Part shown: one piece after another, positions 15,997-25,247 of the stretch
Position numbering within the stretch: the stretch's first letter is position 1
Layout of the letters: each line of letters starts with the position of its first letter
DNA from: a candidate division KSB1 bacterium
GTDB taxonomy: Bacteria > Electryoneota > RPQS01
Length of the DNA stretch: 64,000 bases
Direction: 5' to 3'
NCBI GenBank assembly: GCA_016214895.1
Contig: JACRMR010000002.1
Location: 64,001 to 128,000 of the forward strand
Made by a program: the position numbers and the translations under genes
Notes under the pieces: generated by a model
Database searches by the model: none
The model's input: only the letters and a program-made list of their open reading frames with translations
What the model was told of the DNA's origin: nothing

Positions 15997-17589
15997 TTAC
16001 GGCAGAGTCAGCACGACGTCAATGCGACGATTGCGAGCACGGCCTTCCTTGGTGGCGTTGTCGGCAATCGGTTTGCTCTCGCCGAAACCCATCGCCGTCA
16101 AGGTGTCTGCCCGGACCTTCAAGGCATCGGCCAGCGCGGCGCCGACCGCCAGCGCGCGTTGTTCGGACAGCGTCTGGTTCACTTCCTCCTTGCCGTCGGA
16201 GTCCGTGTGACCTTCGACCGTGATCTTGGCGCCGGGAAACTTCTGCACCGCCGTCGCGACCTTGCCGATGATCTTGAGCTGTGATTTCTCAACGTCGCTC
16301 TGGCCGGCGGCGAAGTTGACCGCGTACACGCGAATGACCACGCGCCCCCGCTCATCCTGCAGGATCACCGCTTCACCGGGCTTGAACAGCTCCTGGGCCT
16401 GCGCAATGAGCTGCGTAAGCTCCGTGTTCTTCTGCAACGCGCCTTTCGACTCCGAGTGTTGACTCTCCAGCGTCTTGATCCGCTGCTCGAGTTGAATGAT
16501 CCGGTTCTGTGCGTCGGCGAGGCTGGTTTGCGCCTCCTGTAATGAGGCTTCAAGCGACGCATTCGTCGTCGCGAACTGCGCGGCCACGGCCTGTACGGAG
16601 TCGGTCGTCCGCGAGATCATCGTCTCGAATTGATCGTAGGTAGCTGCGCCGCCATGCGAAAAATCAAGCGTGCCGCCCAGTCTGCGCGCGATGCGCTCGA
16701 GCAGATCATCATAGGGGAGCAGCGCCGTCTCCCACGAGTTCTTCTGCCGCTCCGCGGTGTCCACATAACCCATCAGACCGGTGATGTGGTCGGCGACACC
16801 CGTGGCCAGGGTCGCATCGGTGCGGGCCTGATCCAAATTCTCCTGCGCCAGCGCGGCCTCCGCTCGACCCAGCGCTTGATGCGCGCGCAGCACGAGCGTG
16901 GGAACGAGCTTCTCCGCACCGCGCTGCTGCGCCGTCTCGATCCGCGAGCGGGATTCACCGAGAATCTGGGTGCGCATGGCCTCGCGGCGCAGCGCCCGAT
17001 AGGCACCGGCGATCTCCTGGATCTCGCCGTCAGGAATCGACTCGACTCCGCGCTCAATGTCGCGAACCGCGGCATACAGCTTGTCGTCCGCGCGCTTCCA
17101 GCCGTCCGGATTGAGCTGATCGGCATGGACGTCCGCCGCGGCCGTTCGTTCCGCAATGGCGGGACCCAGTTTCGAGCGAACGACCTTGGCGGACTCCCGC
17201 GCTTCCTTGACCTCGTCAAGGCAGCTCATGAGCTTGATGCGAATCAGCTCGCGTTCGCGCTTGCGCTCGATCAGCGAGCGAGCCTCGTCCAGCGCGTCCG
17301 CCGCGCGACCAAAATGCTTCGGCGAATACACGTCGAGTTGATCGGCGCGGCCTTTCTCAACGGCCTGCTCCGCTTGCCCGAGCAACTCCTCCTGGGTCTG
17401 GTCCGACGAGGCAGTCTGGGCGATTGCCGGGGCGTTCGGTCCCGTGGCGAAAAGGCACAGCGCCAGCGTTAGCAAGCCGGCACGCAAAATGAAGCGTGCC
17501 GCAGGACCGGTTTCAGCCACCCGGCGAAAGCTCAGCCCGGTGCGGTAGCAAACTTGAATCCGCGTGAGTCTCAATATGTTAGATTTCAT
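15997..17589 (-). CDS. OmpA-family protein with long periplasmic coiled-coil region
   Basis: 530 residues. An export signal lies near residues 33-58 after a basic N-terminus, so the true start may be downstream of the ATG used. Residues 60-300 are alpha-helical (DUF4398-like: AVEKGRADQLDVYSPKHFGRAADALDEA split across helices). About 340-400 form a coiled coil (AQNRIIQLEQRIKTLE). The last 120 residues are an OmpA-like peptidoglycan-binding domain with NFAAGQSDVE, ITVEGHTDSDGKEEVN and the GFGESKPIADNATKEGRARNRR region (NRRID end). Such proteins tether the outer membrane to peptidoglycan. It starts 15 bases after the preceding gene, so the two are co-transcribed. Confidence 0.85.
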   Translation of the reverse strand: MKSNILRLTRIQVCYRTGLSFRRVAETGPAARFILRAGLLTLALCLFATGPNAPAIAQTASSDQTQEELLGQAEQAVEKGRADQLDVYSPKHFGRAADALDEARSLIERKRERELIRIKLMSCLDEVKEARESAKVVRSKLGPAIAERTAAADVHADQLNPDGWKRADDKLYAAVRDIERGVESIPDGEIQEIAGAYRALRREAMRTQILGESRSRIETAQQRGAEKLVPTLVLRAHQALGRAEAALAQENLDQARTDATLATGVADHITGLMGYVDTAERQKNSWETALLPYDDLLERIARRLGGTLDFSHGGAATYDQFETMISRTTDSVQAVAAQFATTNASLEASLQEAQTSLADAQNRIIQLEQRIKTLESQHSESKGALQKNTELTQLIAQAQELFKPGEAVILQDERGRVVIRVYAVNFAAGQSDVEKSQLKIIGKVATAVQKFPGAKITVEGHTDSDGKEEVNQTLSEQRALAVGAALADALKVRADTLTAMGFGESKPIADNATKEGRARNRRIDVVLTLP

Positions 17590-17604
17590 GGAATACCAAA
17601 TGTT

Positions 17605-18813
17605 TCAACGAACGGGCAGCAGGACCGGTGCCAGACGGCGCGCGGGAATCCAGGCGGCGCGAAAGCCGACTTTTGCTCCAATAGTGTCAAAGCCGATCAG
17701 GGTCAGCGGAGTATCCGTCAGATCCCCTTCGAGATACGCACCTTTGCTCGGAACGCGAACGCGTGCGAAACAGGGCTTTTCACAGCCCCAGTCGGTTTGC
17801 GTCCAGAGGGAGGAATCGGCGACCCACTGGCGCGGATCAACGTATGCCTCCACGCCGTCCGGCGAGCCGACCTCGACCCAGTCCTTGATCCACGCTTTCA
17901 CAATCGTCGGGCGGCCCTTCGGTATCGAAAGAAAGCGCACGGTGTCACCCAGGCCCGGCGCCGTGAACTTGCGCAGGTAGAGCCAATCGGACTGGAGGGG
18001 AGCATACGTTCGCGTCGTCCAGGCGACCGTCTTCGTGGGCCGGTGAACGGCAACCGCTTCATCGGTACTCAGCACGATCAAGCCATGCCATTGCTGCATG
18101 GCGATGATGACCTCGCCCGGAATCCCGTTTTGGGCAAGATCAATCTCGAACAACTCGGGCGCGGTGGCGGAGCAACGAATCCATTTCGTCTTGACACGTT
18201 CACCCTGGCGCGTTTGCTCAAAGAGCGCATGAATTGTATCGCCAATGGCCGCGATCCAGACCGGCTTCAGTCCTTGCAAGGCCGGTGTGTAGATGCGCGC
18301 GAGTTGTTGCGTGGCCGGGTCGATCCAACCGATGCCGCCGGTCATCGCACCGGAACTGCGATCCCGCAATTGCAGGCCGAAGAACACGCGCGAGCGGGCG
18401 GCCGTGATGGGACCGGTCAGTTCGACCGGATCCAGGGCGGGACGATCCTCCGCGCTGACGAGTTCACTGAGCAATCGCATCGACTCCAAACCCGGGCTAA
18501 GCAGCGTGTAGGCAGAATCCGGAGCGGGAGGATGAATCAACAGAATCTCGCTGCCGCGAGCCACGTACTCTTCGCCGTTCAGCAGCACGCTGACGATCTC
18601 CGTGGGGGGGAGCGGAGGCGGCGAGACGGAGTCACGGGGCACGGTCAGCATCGCCTCCAAGCCGACGCTTAGGTAACCGCACCATCGCTCGCCACAAAAA
18701 TAGACGTGGCGGTCATCGTAGGAAATCTCGGGAAAGCGGAGAATCCACGGTTCGGCGGCCAGCGCGGGCCGAAGGGCGAATAAAACCAATAGCGAGCGGA
18801 GGAATCGATGCAC
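17605..18813 (-). CDS. Secreted protein of unknown function
   Basis: About 402 residues if the GTG at 18813 is used; the encoded start (VHRFLRSLLVLFALRPALAAEP) is a signal peptide. A longer reading frame upstream is translated repeat DNA and is rejected. The mature chain is beta-rich, with ISYDDRHVYFCGERWCGYL near its start, repeated tryptophan and aspartate-containing strands, and three widely spaced cysteines near the end (WTQTDWGCEKPCFARV). I recognise no family; a beta-propeller is possible. It is directly upstream of, and probably co-transcribed with, the coiled-coil OmpA protein. Confidence 0.6.
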   Translation of the reverse strand: MHRFLRSLLVLFALRPALAAEPWILRFPEISYDDRHVYFCGERWCGYLSVGLEAMLTVPRDSVSPPPLPPTEIVSVLLNGEEYVARGSEILLIHPPAPDSAYTLLSPGLESMRLLSELVSAEDRPALDPVELTGPITAARSRVFFGLQLRDRSSGAMTGGIGWIDPATQQLARIYTPALQGLKPVWIAAIGDTIHALFEQTRQGERVKTKWIRCSATAPELFEIDLAQNGIPGEVIIAMQQWHGLIVLSTDEAVAVHRPTKTVAWTTRTYAPLQSDWLYLRKFTAPGLGDTVRFLSIPKGRPTIVKAWIKDWVEVGSPDGVEAYVDPRQWVADSSLWTQTDWGCEKPCFARVRVPSKGAYLEGDLTDTPLTLIGFDTIGAKVGFRAAWIPARRLAPVLLPVR

Positions 18814-18826
18814 GGGGAACGGGGGG

Positions 18827-18884
18827 CGAAACTTGAAACTTGGAACTTGGAACTCAAAAACCAATGCAGGTGAGGCGGGCGAGC
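18827..18884. repeat. Composite dispersed repeat upstream of the secreted unknown
   Basis: GAAACTTGAAACTTGGAACTTG-like units (written here only in part: GAAACTTGAAACTTGG) followed by GGTGAGGCGGGCGAGCTCAG. It fills the 71-base gap between two minus-strand genes and extends the reading frame of the downstream one. Confidence 0.6.
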
Positions 18885-20075
18885 TCAGCATTCCTCCGGG
18901 GGGCGCGTATGGCGGAAGGAAAGCCAGAGCAGGATATCGTAAGTAATCTTCATGCCCGCGCCGAAGAATAACGGCGCACCGAGTGTTAGCGATTGCATGC
19001 ACGCCCCCGCGAAGGAGGGTGCCGCCGCCCACGCGCCGAGGCGTACCAGATGGGTGACACCGGAGGCGGTGGCGCGCTCCGCGGGTTTCACTACCGCCAT
19101 CACATAGCTTTGGCGGGTGGGAACGTCCATCTCAACCAAGCCCTCGCGAAGCAAAAAGAGCACGGCGGCGATGGGAAAGGTCGGAGCAATCGCGACGGTG
19201 ACCAGGAGCAGACTCGAAGGAATGTGCGTGAACACCATGGTGTTCACGAGTCCGATGCGCTTCGCGAGCCAGGCCGCGCCGAGATGCGAAACCGCGTTCA
19301 GCCCGCGCGCGGCGAAGAACAGCCCGCCGATGAGCTGCTCGTTGATGCCGAAGCGCTCGTAGAAAAAATACGAAACGAGCGAAGCCGTGAGAAAACCACC
19401 GCCCAGCCCGTCGAGCGCAAAGAGCGCCGAGATGCGAACCAGAATCCGGCGCGATTCCGGCGAGAGCCGCACACGAGTCGGCACGGGTGCGCTAACCGCC
19501 GCCGAGAGCCGCAGGTAGAGCAAACTGGAAATCAGCAGCAGGCAGGCGGCAGCGGCAAGCGCAAAACGAAGCGAGGTCAGTTCATCGAAATCGAAGAGCA
19601 ATCGAAGCAGCGAGGGCAGTCCCGCGAACAGGCTGCCGAGCGCGTGGCCGACGTCCTGATAGACGTTGTACCAGGCGAAGAGCTTCGTGCGACCGCGGTC
19701 ATCCGTCGCCGAGGGCAGCGCCGCCTGCTCGACAATCAGCGCGGCGCCGCGATCGCGGCCCATGCCGTTCAGCATGCCGATAAAGGCCGCGACAGCAATC
19801 AGACCGGGCTGCGAACCGAATGCAACCGCGATACCACCGACCGCTCCGAGCAGCGAGAGCGAGACCAGAAAACGGCGCGCACCGATGGTCCCGGCGGCCA
19901 GCGTCGCAAGCAGCGCCGCAACCGCGGCCCCGGCGAGTCCGCAGGCAATGAGCAGCCCGATCGTGGACGCGCCGAGACCGATCCGCGCGAAGTAAATCCC
20001 CAGCAACACGCCGACCATGCCCGTGGACATCGCACGGAGAAACGCGGTCGCGAGGAAGATGCGGCGGTCAGTCAC
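18885..20075 (-). CDS. Major facilitator superfamily transporter
   Basis: 396 residues with about twelve hydrophobic helices in two halves. Typical features are an N-terminal helix MTDRRIFLATAFLRAMSTG, the loop 2-3 region with GARRFLV, a cytosolic central loop rich in arginine (PVPTRVRLSPESRRILVR), and the second-half start ISALFALDGLGGGFL. The MDVPTRQSYVMAVV segment in the C-terminal half is common in putative drug or metabolite efflux MFS proteins. The substrate is unknown. It starts eight bases after the small membrane protein gene, with which it forms an operon. Confidence 0.85.
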   Translation of the reverse strand: MTDRRIFLATAFLRAMSTGMVGVLLGIYFARIGLGASTIGLLIACGLAGAAVAALLATLAAGTIGARRFLVSLSLLGAVGGIAVAFGSQPGLIAVAAFIGMLNGMGRDRGAALIVEQAALPSATDDRGRTKLFAWYNVYQDVGHALGSLFAGLPSLLRLLFDFDELTSLRFALAAAACLLLISSLLYLRLSAAVSAPVPTRVRLSPESRRILVRISALFALDGLGGGFLTASLVSYFFYERFGINEQLIGGLFFAARGLNAVSHLGAAWLAKRIGLVNTMVFTHIPSSLLLVTVAIAPTFPIAAVLFLLREGLVEMDVPTRQSYVMAVVKPAERATASGVTHLVRLGAWAAAPSFAGACMQSLTLGAPLFFGAGMKITYDILLWLSFRHTRPPEEC

Positions 20076-20083
20076 GCCGCGAA

Positions 20084-20410
20084 TCAGCTAAACATGGCCG
20101 GGCCCGGGGGAACCGCGAAGGCGCGCTCCAGAATCGAGCGCAAGACGAAGACCAGCACCGCGGCGAGAATCGTGCGAAAGAAGCCGATGCCGAGACCAAC
20201 CCAGAGCACGAACAAGTTGAACATGAACAGGATTCCGCTCGTGAGCCAGAAGTCACCGATGACGTACTTGACGCCGCCGGAGACGAACGCCATGAGCAGG
20301 ACCACGAGGAAGATGCGGATCAGGCCCGGAGCTTCCTCGCGACGCTTGGCGACAAAGCTGCAGGCCAGATAATAGAGCAGCGCTTCGACGATGAGTTGAA
20401 GGAAGGGCAT
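20084..20410 (-). CDS. Small membrane protein of unknown function
   Basis: About 108 residues from the ATG at 20410 (MPFLQLIVEALLYYLACSFV). An upstream in-frame ATG at 20464 adds 18 residues encoded by a composite repeat, so it is rejected. Three to four hydrophobic helices are visible, for example GLIRIFLVVLLMAFVSGGV and RTILAAVLVFVLRSILERAF. No family recognised. It is the first gene of an operon with the MFS transporter and could be an accessory subunit. Confidence 0.65.
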   Translation of the reverse strand: MPFLQLIVEALLYYLACSFVAKRREEAPGLIRIFLVVLLMAFVSGGVKYVIGDFWLTSGILFMFNLFVLWVGLGIGFFRTILAAVLVFVLRSILERAFAVPPGPAMFS

Positions 20411-20540
20411 GGGAATAGAAATACGGAAATGGAGAAACGCAGAAATGCGGAAATCCGACTCCAACAGGATCGAGGGACCCTGTACGGCGGCAGCTCGCGA
20501 TTCCGGCAGAGACCGAAGGCTCCGTTCGGGGCGCGCGGAG
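20411..20540. repeat. Composite dispersed repeat upstream of the small membrane protein
   Basis: GAAATACGGAAATGGAGAAA-type units, then CGCGATTCCGGCAGAG and a TTCGGGGCGC end. It occupies the whole gap before the T9SS cargo gene and offers a false upstream start to the next gene. Confidence 0.6.
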
Positions 20541-20551
20541 CGGAAACGTTC

Positions 20552-21805
20552 CTACGGCAGGTAGAGCAACTTGGTGGTTGTGCTGAGTGCTGCGCCGTGC
20601 AGCCGGGCAAAATAGACGCCCGAAGCGAGGCCGCTGAAGTCGAGCATCGTCGTCGTCAAGGCGCTCATAAACCGGTGCTCACTGCTCACGATGCGTCCGG
20701 TGAGATCGAATACATCTAGCGCGTAATCGCCCGGGACCGGCACCGACAATGTGAGCGTCACGCTGGGGTTGAACGGATTCGGAAACGCTTGCAGCGAGAG
20801 AGATTGCGGCAGCGTGGAATGCGGGTTGTCGTCAACCACGAGCGGAGTGTAAGCGAAGATCGATAACCCTGCGGAGGTCGATGCCACAACCAGCGGCTGT
20901 CCGCCGCCGTGCGCGAGCGTCAGTCCGGTGGATGTGGAGGGCAGACCCGCCGCCGCCACAAACTCGGGCGTGTCACCGCGCTGATCGAGATACTGCAAAC
21001 TGCCCGTGGCCAGTGCCACGAACGAAAAGCCGTTGCCACCCGCGACCGCCCGAATCGCCGAAGGAACCGAGTGAATTCCGGCCAGTGAGTAGTTTGACGC
21101 GCGAACAGCAACCGCGTCCGCGCCGCGAGCATAGGTAACGTAACTCCCGGCGATATCATGCGGAGTCATTTCCTGCGAGCCGTACTCGCCCGCCGCCGTC
21201 AACCGATAGCGCGTCGCGCCCGCGCTGTCATAATGCTGCACGCTGAGGGCGAAGGCGCCGGTTTGACTGCCCACGTAGAGCTTTGTGCCTTGCGGATCCC
21301 AGCGGACCGAGCTCGAGATGCGACCGAAAGTGGTCAGGAGATGCGGCTGCAGCGGGTTGCGGACGCCGATCAGCGAAACGTTGGCCGACGTCGCCACGGC
21401 CACGAGGGTGTCGAGGACGACCGCGTCACGGACTTGCCCGGCGAGGGCCAGATTCGTGCGCCAGACCGGATCGGAGGGATCCGTTGATTCAATAATCACC
21501 AACCCGGTGGCACCGCCTGCGCAATAGGCAAAGCCGCCGCTGACATCCACGGTGGCGAGGGCGGGGACGCCCGGCGCAACCTGGCCGATAATCATGGGCG
21601 AGGCCGGATCGCTGACATCCACGACGGCGAAATTGTTGTTTCCTACGCAATACACCCGGTCTGCGACCCCCCGCAACCCGGTTCGCGGGGTCATGTTCAG
21701 GCTGCCCAAGGGCTCCAGCGGCTGCGCAACTGCGAACTGAAGTGCGGTCGTCAGGGCCAGAACTCCGGTCAACAACAGGCGATTGTGGGCGATTCTCCGC
21801 GGCAT
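20552..21805 (-). CDS. Secreted beta-propeller protein with type IX secretion C-terminal sorting domain
   Basis: About 417 residues. The ATG at 21805 has GGAG eight bases upstream and begins a signal peptide (MPRRIAHNRLLLTGVLALTTA then LQFAVAQ, shown in parts). The body has LVIVD-type repeats, recognisable as FAVVDVSDPASPMIIG and GLVIIESTDPSDPVW, which build beta-propellers. The last 85 residues are a sorting domain starting LQAFPNPFNPSVTLTLSVP and containing VFDLTGRIV and ASGVYFARL, which T9SS uses to carry cargo across the outer membrane. Ligand unknown. A well-placed promoter is at 21831-21859. Confidence 0.85.
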   Translation of the reverse strand: MPRRIAHNRLLLTGVLALTTALQFAVAQPLEPLGSLNMTPRTGLRGVADRVYCVGNNNFAVVDVSDPASPMIIGQVAPGVPALATVDVSGGFAYCAGGATGLVIIESTDPSDPVWRTNLALAGQVRDAVVLDTLVAVATSANVSLIGVRNPLQPHLLTTFGRISSSVRWDPQGTKLYVGSQTGAFALSVQHYDSAGATRYRLTAAGEYGSQEMTPHDIAGSYVTYARGADAVAVRASNYSLAGIHSVPSAIRAVAGGNGFSFVALATGSLQYLDQRGDTPEFVAAAGLPSTSTGLTLAHGGGQPLVVASTSAGLSIFAYTPLVVDDNPHSTLPQSLSLQAFPNPFNPSVTLTLSVPVPGDYALDVFDLTGRIVSSEHRFMSALTTTMLDFSGLASGVYFARLHGAALSTTTKLLYLP

Positions 21806-21830
21806 TAGGGGACTCCGTTCGACTACCGGA

Positions 21831-21859
21831 AACGTACTCATTTCTGACGCGAAATGCAA
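21831..21859 (-). promoter_or_regulatory. Promoter of the T9SS cargo propeller gene
   Basis: On the minus strand TTGCAT (21859-21854) and TACGTT (21836-21831), 17 bases apart, lie 26 bases upstream of the start codon. Confidence 0.6.
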
Positions 21860-21891
21860 GCGTAAGGGGTGTGCTCTGCTGAGTTTGCAGC

Positions 21892-21920
21892 TTGCATGCC
21901 GTCACAGCTTTTCGTATATT
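21892..21920 (+). promoter_or_regulatory. Promoter of the DMT transporter operon
   Basis: TTGCAT and TATATT, 17 bases apart. It faces away from the minus-strand promoter 33 bases to its left, so one short intergenic region drives both directions. Confidence 0.65.
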
Positions 21921-22006
21921 CGGCATCACAATGGTGCCTATCCACCGCAAATCAGCAATTCCCAAGCCACTCCGACGGCGCCTCGTGACCAGTCCGATGC
22001 CGAGCT

Positions 22007-22897
22007 GTGCGTGAGTCCGAGCGCGCCCGTGCCGCGCTGCTCCCGGCCGTGATGGCGGTCTCTTCGGCCGCGATCTTCGTGCGGATGGCCGATGCCCCGG
22101 CGATGGCGACGGCGTTCTGGCGAGGTGCGATCGCGGGGGCATGCTTTCTACCGTTATTGCTGCTGCCGAAGTTCCGCGCGGAACTCAGAAATCTGCCGGG
22201 GAAGACCGCGGGACAAATTGCGGCCGCGACCATGGTCATCGCGCTGCATCAAATTTGCTTCATCTCGAGCCTGAAGTTCACTTCCGTCGCCGCGGCCACG
22301 TTTTTGACCTCCATGCAGCCGATGTTCACCGCGTTCTTCGGTTGGGTGTTGCTGAAGGAGGCCGTGAGCGCGCGGGCGCTGCTGGCGATCTGCGGCGCGT
22401 TGGGCGGTGTGGCGCTGATCGCGCTGTCGAGCGGCGGCGAATTCGCCATGACGGGAAATCTGTTAGCGATCGCGGCGGCGATCCTCGCATCGCTGTACTC
22501 GATTGCCGCGAGAAAGCTGCGCCAGAACACGCCACTCGTCCCGTACATGACGACGGTACACATTTCAGGAACCCTCTTCCTGTTCGTGCTCACACAGCTG
22601 TTCGCGATTCCGCTGACCGGGTTCAGCAACGCGAGCTGGACGAGCCTGGCGCTGCTAGGATTGGTGCCGACGCTGATCGGACATTCGCTGCTCACGTATT
22701 CGATCGGGCATCTGCGGGCCTTTGTGGTCAACGCCGCCGTGCTGGGCGAACCGGTGGGGGCGACAATTCTGGCGGCGATCTTCATGCGTGAAATACCGCC
22801 GCTGCTGACGCTGCTCGGCGGGGCCGTCATTGTCGGCTGCATTCTCTGGATCGTGCTCGAAAAGGACGTCCCGGTCGTGGAAACGCAGATGGACTGA
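22007..22897 (+). CDS. EamA/DMT-family transporter
   Basis: 296 residues with ten hydrophobic helices in two EamA repeats. Features are an opening LLPAVMAVSSAAIFVRMADAP, the FWRGAIAG motif, LKFTSVAAATFLTSMQPMFTAFFGWVLLKE (key: ATFLTSMQP and WVLLKE) and, in the second half, LRAFVVNAAVLGEPVGATILAAIFMREIPP (key: VLGEPVGA). Such carriers export or import amino acids, nucleotides or other metabolites. The start is a GTG at 22007, without a strong ribosome binding site. The stop is three bases before the ABC ATPase start, so it belongs to the metal ABC/MtgA operon. Confidence 0.85.
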   Translation: MRESERARAALLPAVMAVSSAAIFVRMADAPAMATAFWRGAIAGACFLPLLLLPKFRAELRNLPGKTAGQIAAATMVIALHQICFISSLKFTSVAAATFLTSMQPMFTAFFGWVLLKEAVSARALLAICGALGGVALIALSSGGEFAMTGNLLAIAAAILASLYSIAARKLRQNTPLVPYMTTVHISGTLFLFVLTQLFAIPLTGFSNASWTSLALLGLVPTLIGHSLLTYSIGHLRAFVVNAAVLGEPVGATILAAIFMREIPPLLTLLGGAVIVGCILWIVLEKDVPVVETQMD

Positions 22898-22900
22898 AAC

Positions 22901-23686
22901 GTGAACGAGACCAAATCCATCATTGAGATTGAAGAACTGACCTTTCGCTACGGCGAGGCTGCCGTGCTGCGGGAGGTCTCCCTGCGCGTGGAAGCGGGTG
23001 AATTCCTCGGGATCATCGGCCCCAACGGCGGTGGGAAGACGACGCTCCTGAGAATTCTGCTGGGACTCGAGACGGAATACGACGGTCGAGTCGAGATGTT
23101 CGGCGAGACTCCGCACCGAAGTTTCGGTTGGCGCGCGCGGACCGGCGTGGTGCCGCAAACGCGCGAATTGCCGCCGCGATATCCCGCGCTGGTGCGTGAC
23201 GTCGTGGAAATGGGAACCACCTCGCGGAAATCGCCCGCGCTCTCACGTGGCGAACGCCGCGAGCGAGTTGACGAGGCGCTGACGCTCGTGGGGATCGAGT
23301 CGCTCGCCAACCGGCCGCTGTGGGAACTCTCCGGAGGTCAACGACAACGTGTGTTTATTGCGCGGGCGCTGGCGTGCCGGCCCCAACTGCTGCTGCTCGA
23401 CGAGCCGACCGTGGGCGTGGATCAACAAGGGCAAGACCTGCTGCTCTCGTGGATCGCGAAGTGGAGAAGCGAACACGGCATGGCGGTCGTACTCGTGTCT
23501 CACGATGTCGGCGTAATCGCACCGCTGGCGGATCGACTGGCCTGCCTCAATATTCTATTGCACTTCCATGATCGCCCGGACAAACTGACGGGCGAGGCGA
23601 TCGAAAAAGCCTACGGCTGTCCTGCCGAAGTGATCTTCCACGATCACGGTGTTCCCCATCGCGTGCTGCGGAAGCATCGACACTGA
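22901..23686 (+). CDS. ATP-binding protein of a zinc/manganese-type ABC transporter
   Basis: 261 residues with all ABC motifs: Walker A GPNGGGKTT, the signature LSGGQRQR, Walker B LLLLDEPTVGVD and the switch histidine in VVLVSHDVGV. Overall layout (EIEELTFRYGEAAVLREVSL start, short C-terminus with VIFHDHGVPHRV) matches the Zn/Mn/Fe importer group (ZnuC/MntB). The histidine-rich tail may contact metal but this is a guess. GTG start. Its stop TGA overlaps the permease ATG (TGATG). No substrate-binding lipoprotein is nearby. Confidence 0.9.
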   Translation: MNETKSIIEIEELTFRYGEAAVLREVSLRVEAGEFLGIIGPNGGGKTTLLRILLGLETEYDGRVEMFGETPHRSFGWRARTGVVPQTRELPPRYPALVRDVVEMGTTSRKSPALSRGERRERVDEALTLVGIESLANRPLWELSGGQRQRVFIARALACRPQLLLLDEPTVGVDQQGQDLLLSWIAKWRSEHGMAVVLVSHDVGVIAPLADRLACLNILLHFHDRPDKLTGEAIEKAYGCPAEVIFHDHGVPHRVLRKHRH

Positions 23687-24492
23687 TGAGTCCGATGGCC
23701 ATGCTCACACTGCCCTTCGTGCAGCGCGCCTTGTTGGCCGCGACGTTGATGGCCTTGACGGGCGGACTGCTGTCCTTCTTCGTCGTGCAGCGCAAACTGG
23801 CCTTCATGGGCCACGGGATCGCGCACTCGATGATTGCGGGCGTGGCGATCGGGCTGGTGTTCGATCTGCCGGTAGTTTGGCCCGCCCTGGCGGTGGCGTT
23901 AATCTGTGCTGCCGGAATCGGCTGGGTTGCCAGAAACGCGAAGGTCTCCGAGGACAGCGCGATCGGCATACTGCTCTCGGCGGCGTTGGCCGGTGGACTG
24001 CTGCTGATTTCGCTCCGACGCGGATTCCTGACGCATCTCGAAAGCTACCTGTTCGGCAGCATCGTCGCGGTCATGCCCGGCGACCTGCTGGTGCTGGGTC
24101 TGCTGGCCGCGGTTACGATCGGTATCCTGGGTAAATACTGGCGAATCATCTCATTCTATGCGTTTGATCCGGAAGGCGCGCAAGTCGCCGGATATCCGGT
24201 CGAGTTGTTCCGGTACGCGCTGCTGGTCTTGTTGGCGGTGACGATTGCCGTGGTCATGAAGATTGTGGGAATTCTGCTGGTGGGAGCGTTTCTGGTGATT
24301 CCCGCCGCGGCGGCGGCCTATTGGTCCCCGCGCGCGATAAGTGTCGTGCTGATTTCCGCCGGGATCGCCCTGGTCTGCGCCGTGGGGGGGATGTTCGCCG
24401 CGATTGCATTCAATCTCGCCGCCGGCCCGGCCATCGTCGCCGCGTTGGTTGCCGGGTTTGCCGTGAGCCGGCTGGTGGGACGGTATCGCTGA
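23686..24492 (+). CDS. Permease of a zinc/manganese-type ABC transporter (ABC-3 family)
   Basis: 268 residues with about eight or nine transmembrane helices. Family markers are LPFVQRALLAATLMALTGGLLSFFVVQRKLAFMGHGIAHSMIAGVAIG (key: RKLAFMGHGIAHS), DSAIGILLSAALAGGLLL and the C-terminal KIVGILLVGAFLVIPAAAA. It pairs with the preceding ATPase to import a divalent metal ion across the inner membrane. The start overlaps the ATPase stop by one base. Metal specificity cannot be decided from sequence by eye. Confidence 0.9.
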   Translation: MSPMAMLTLPFVQRALLAATLMALTGGLLSFFVVQRKLAFMGHGIAHSMIAGVAIGLVFDLPVVWPALAVALICAAGIGWVARNAKVSEDSAIGILLSAALAGGLLLISLRRGFLTHLESYLFGSIVAVMPGDLLVLGLLAAVTIGILGKYWRIISFYAFDPEGAQVAGYPVELFRYALLVLLAVTIAVVMKIVGILLVGAFLVIPAAAAAYWSPRAISVVLISAGIALVCAVGGMFAAIAFNLAAGPAIVAALVAGFAVSRLVGRYR

Positions 24493-24497
24493 CGACG

Positions 24498-25247
24498 ATG
24501 GGCTGGATTTTCAAACGGCTGATCTGGCTGATCGCGATAATGGCGGTGCTGGGGATTGTCGTGACTACATTACAGGTGGCCTTGCTGAAGGTGCAAAATC
24601 CGCGCAGTACGGCGTGGATGAGAATGCGGGCCCGGGAAGCGAAACATGACAATAAGCCGCTCGAAATCAAGCAAACGTGGGTGTCGCTGACGGAGATTCC
24701 CAAGGTAGTGCAACTGGCGGTTGTCGCGGCGGAGGACGACCGCTTCTATGCGCATTCCGGCTTCGACTGGGAGGCGATCCGCACGGCGCTGAAACACAAC
24801 GAAAAGAACGGCAAGGTCAAACGCGGCGGCAGCACAATTACCCAACAACTGGCCAAGAATCTGTTTCTGTCGCCGAGTCGCAGCTATCTGAGAAAAGCTC
24901 GCGAAGCGCTAATCACCTTCAATCTCGAACTGCTGCTGTCGAAGGACCGGATCCTCGAGCTCTATTTGAATGTGATTGAGTTTGGACCGGGCGTCTTTGG
25001 AATCGAGGAAGCGGCGCAGTATCATTACCATGTCCACGCGCGGCAGCTTGCACTCGATCAGGCCTGTCGATTGGCGGCGATCATCCCCTCGCCACGGCGA
25101 TACAAGGTCAATGGACCCTATGTGGCAAGACGGGCCGCGATCATCCGCCGGATCGTTGGCGGACCGGATGAAGACCAAGGACAGAAATCAGAAATGAGGA
25201 ATGAGAAAGCGGAGGCGGAGAACCAGGTACCGACGGTCATTCAGTAA
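24498..25247 (+). CDS. mtgA: Monofunctional peptidoglycan glycosyltransferase MtgA (GT51)
   Basis: 249 residues. One N-terminal transmembrane helix (WIFKRLIWLIAIMAVLGIV) is followed by a GT51 domain that polymerises lipid II into glycan strands on the periplasmic face. Conserved motifs are AAEDDRFYAHSGFDW with the catalytic Glu, RGGSTITQQLAKNLFL, RKAREALI and ELYLNVIEFGPGVFGIEEAA (both parts seen). No transpeptidase domain follows, so it is monofunctional. The ATG at 24498 is five bases past the permease stop. The last 20 or so residues (DQGQKSEMRNEKAEAENQ) are encoded by a composite repeat and are atypical for the family. Confidence 0.9.
   Translation: MGWIFKRLIWLIAIMAVLGIVVTTLQVALLKVQNPRSTAWMRMRAREAKHDNKPLEIKQTWVSLTEIPKVVQLAVVAAEDDRFYAHSGFDWEAIRTALKHNEKNGKVKRGGSTITQQLAKNLFLSPSRSYLRKAREALITFNLELLLSKDRILELYLNVIEFGPGVFGIEEAAQYHYHVHARQLALDQACRLAAIIPSPRRYKVNGPYVARRAAIIRRIVGGPDEDQGQKSEMRNEKAEAENQVPTVIQ

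Noticed and set aside
18993-20372. Long plus-strand frame of 459 codons
   Set aside because: It lies antisense to the MFS transporter and has charge-rich, low-complexity composition (Arg/Glu/Gln) typical of the opposite strand of GC-rich membrane-protein genes.
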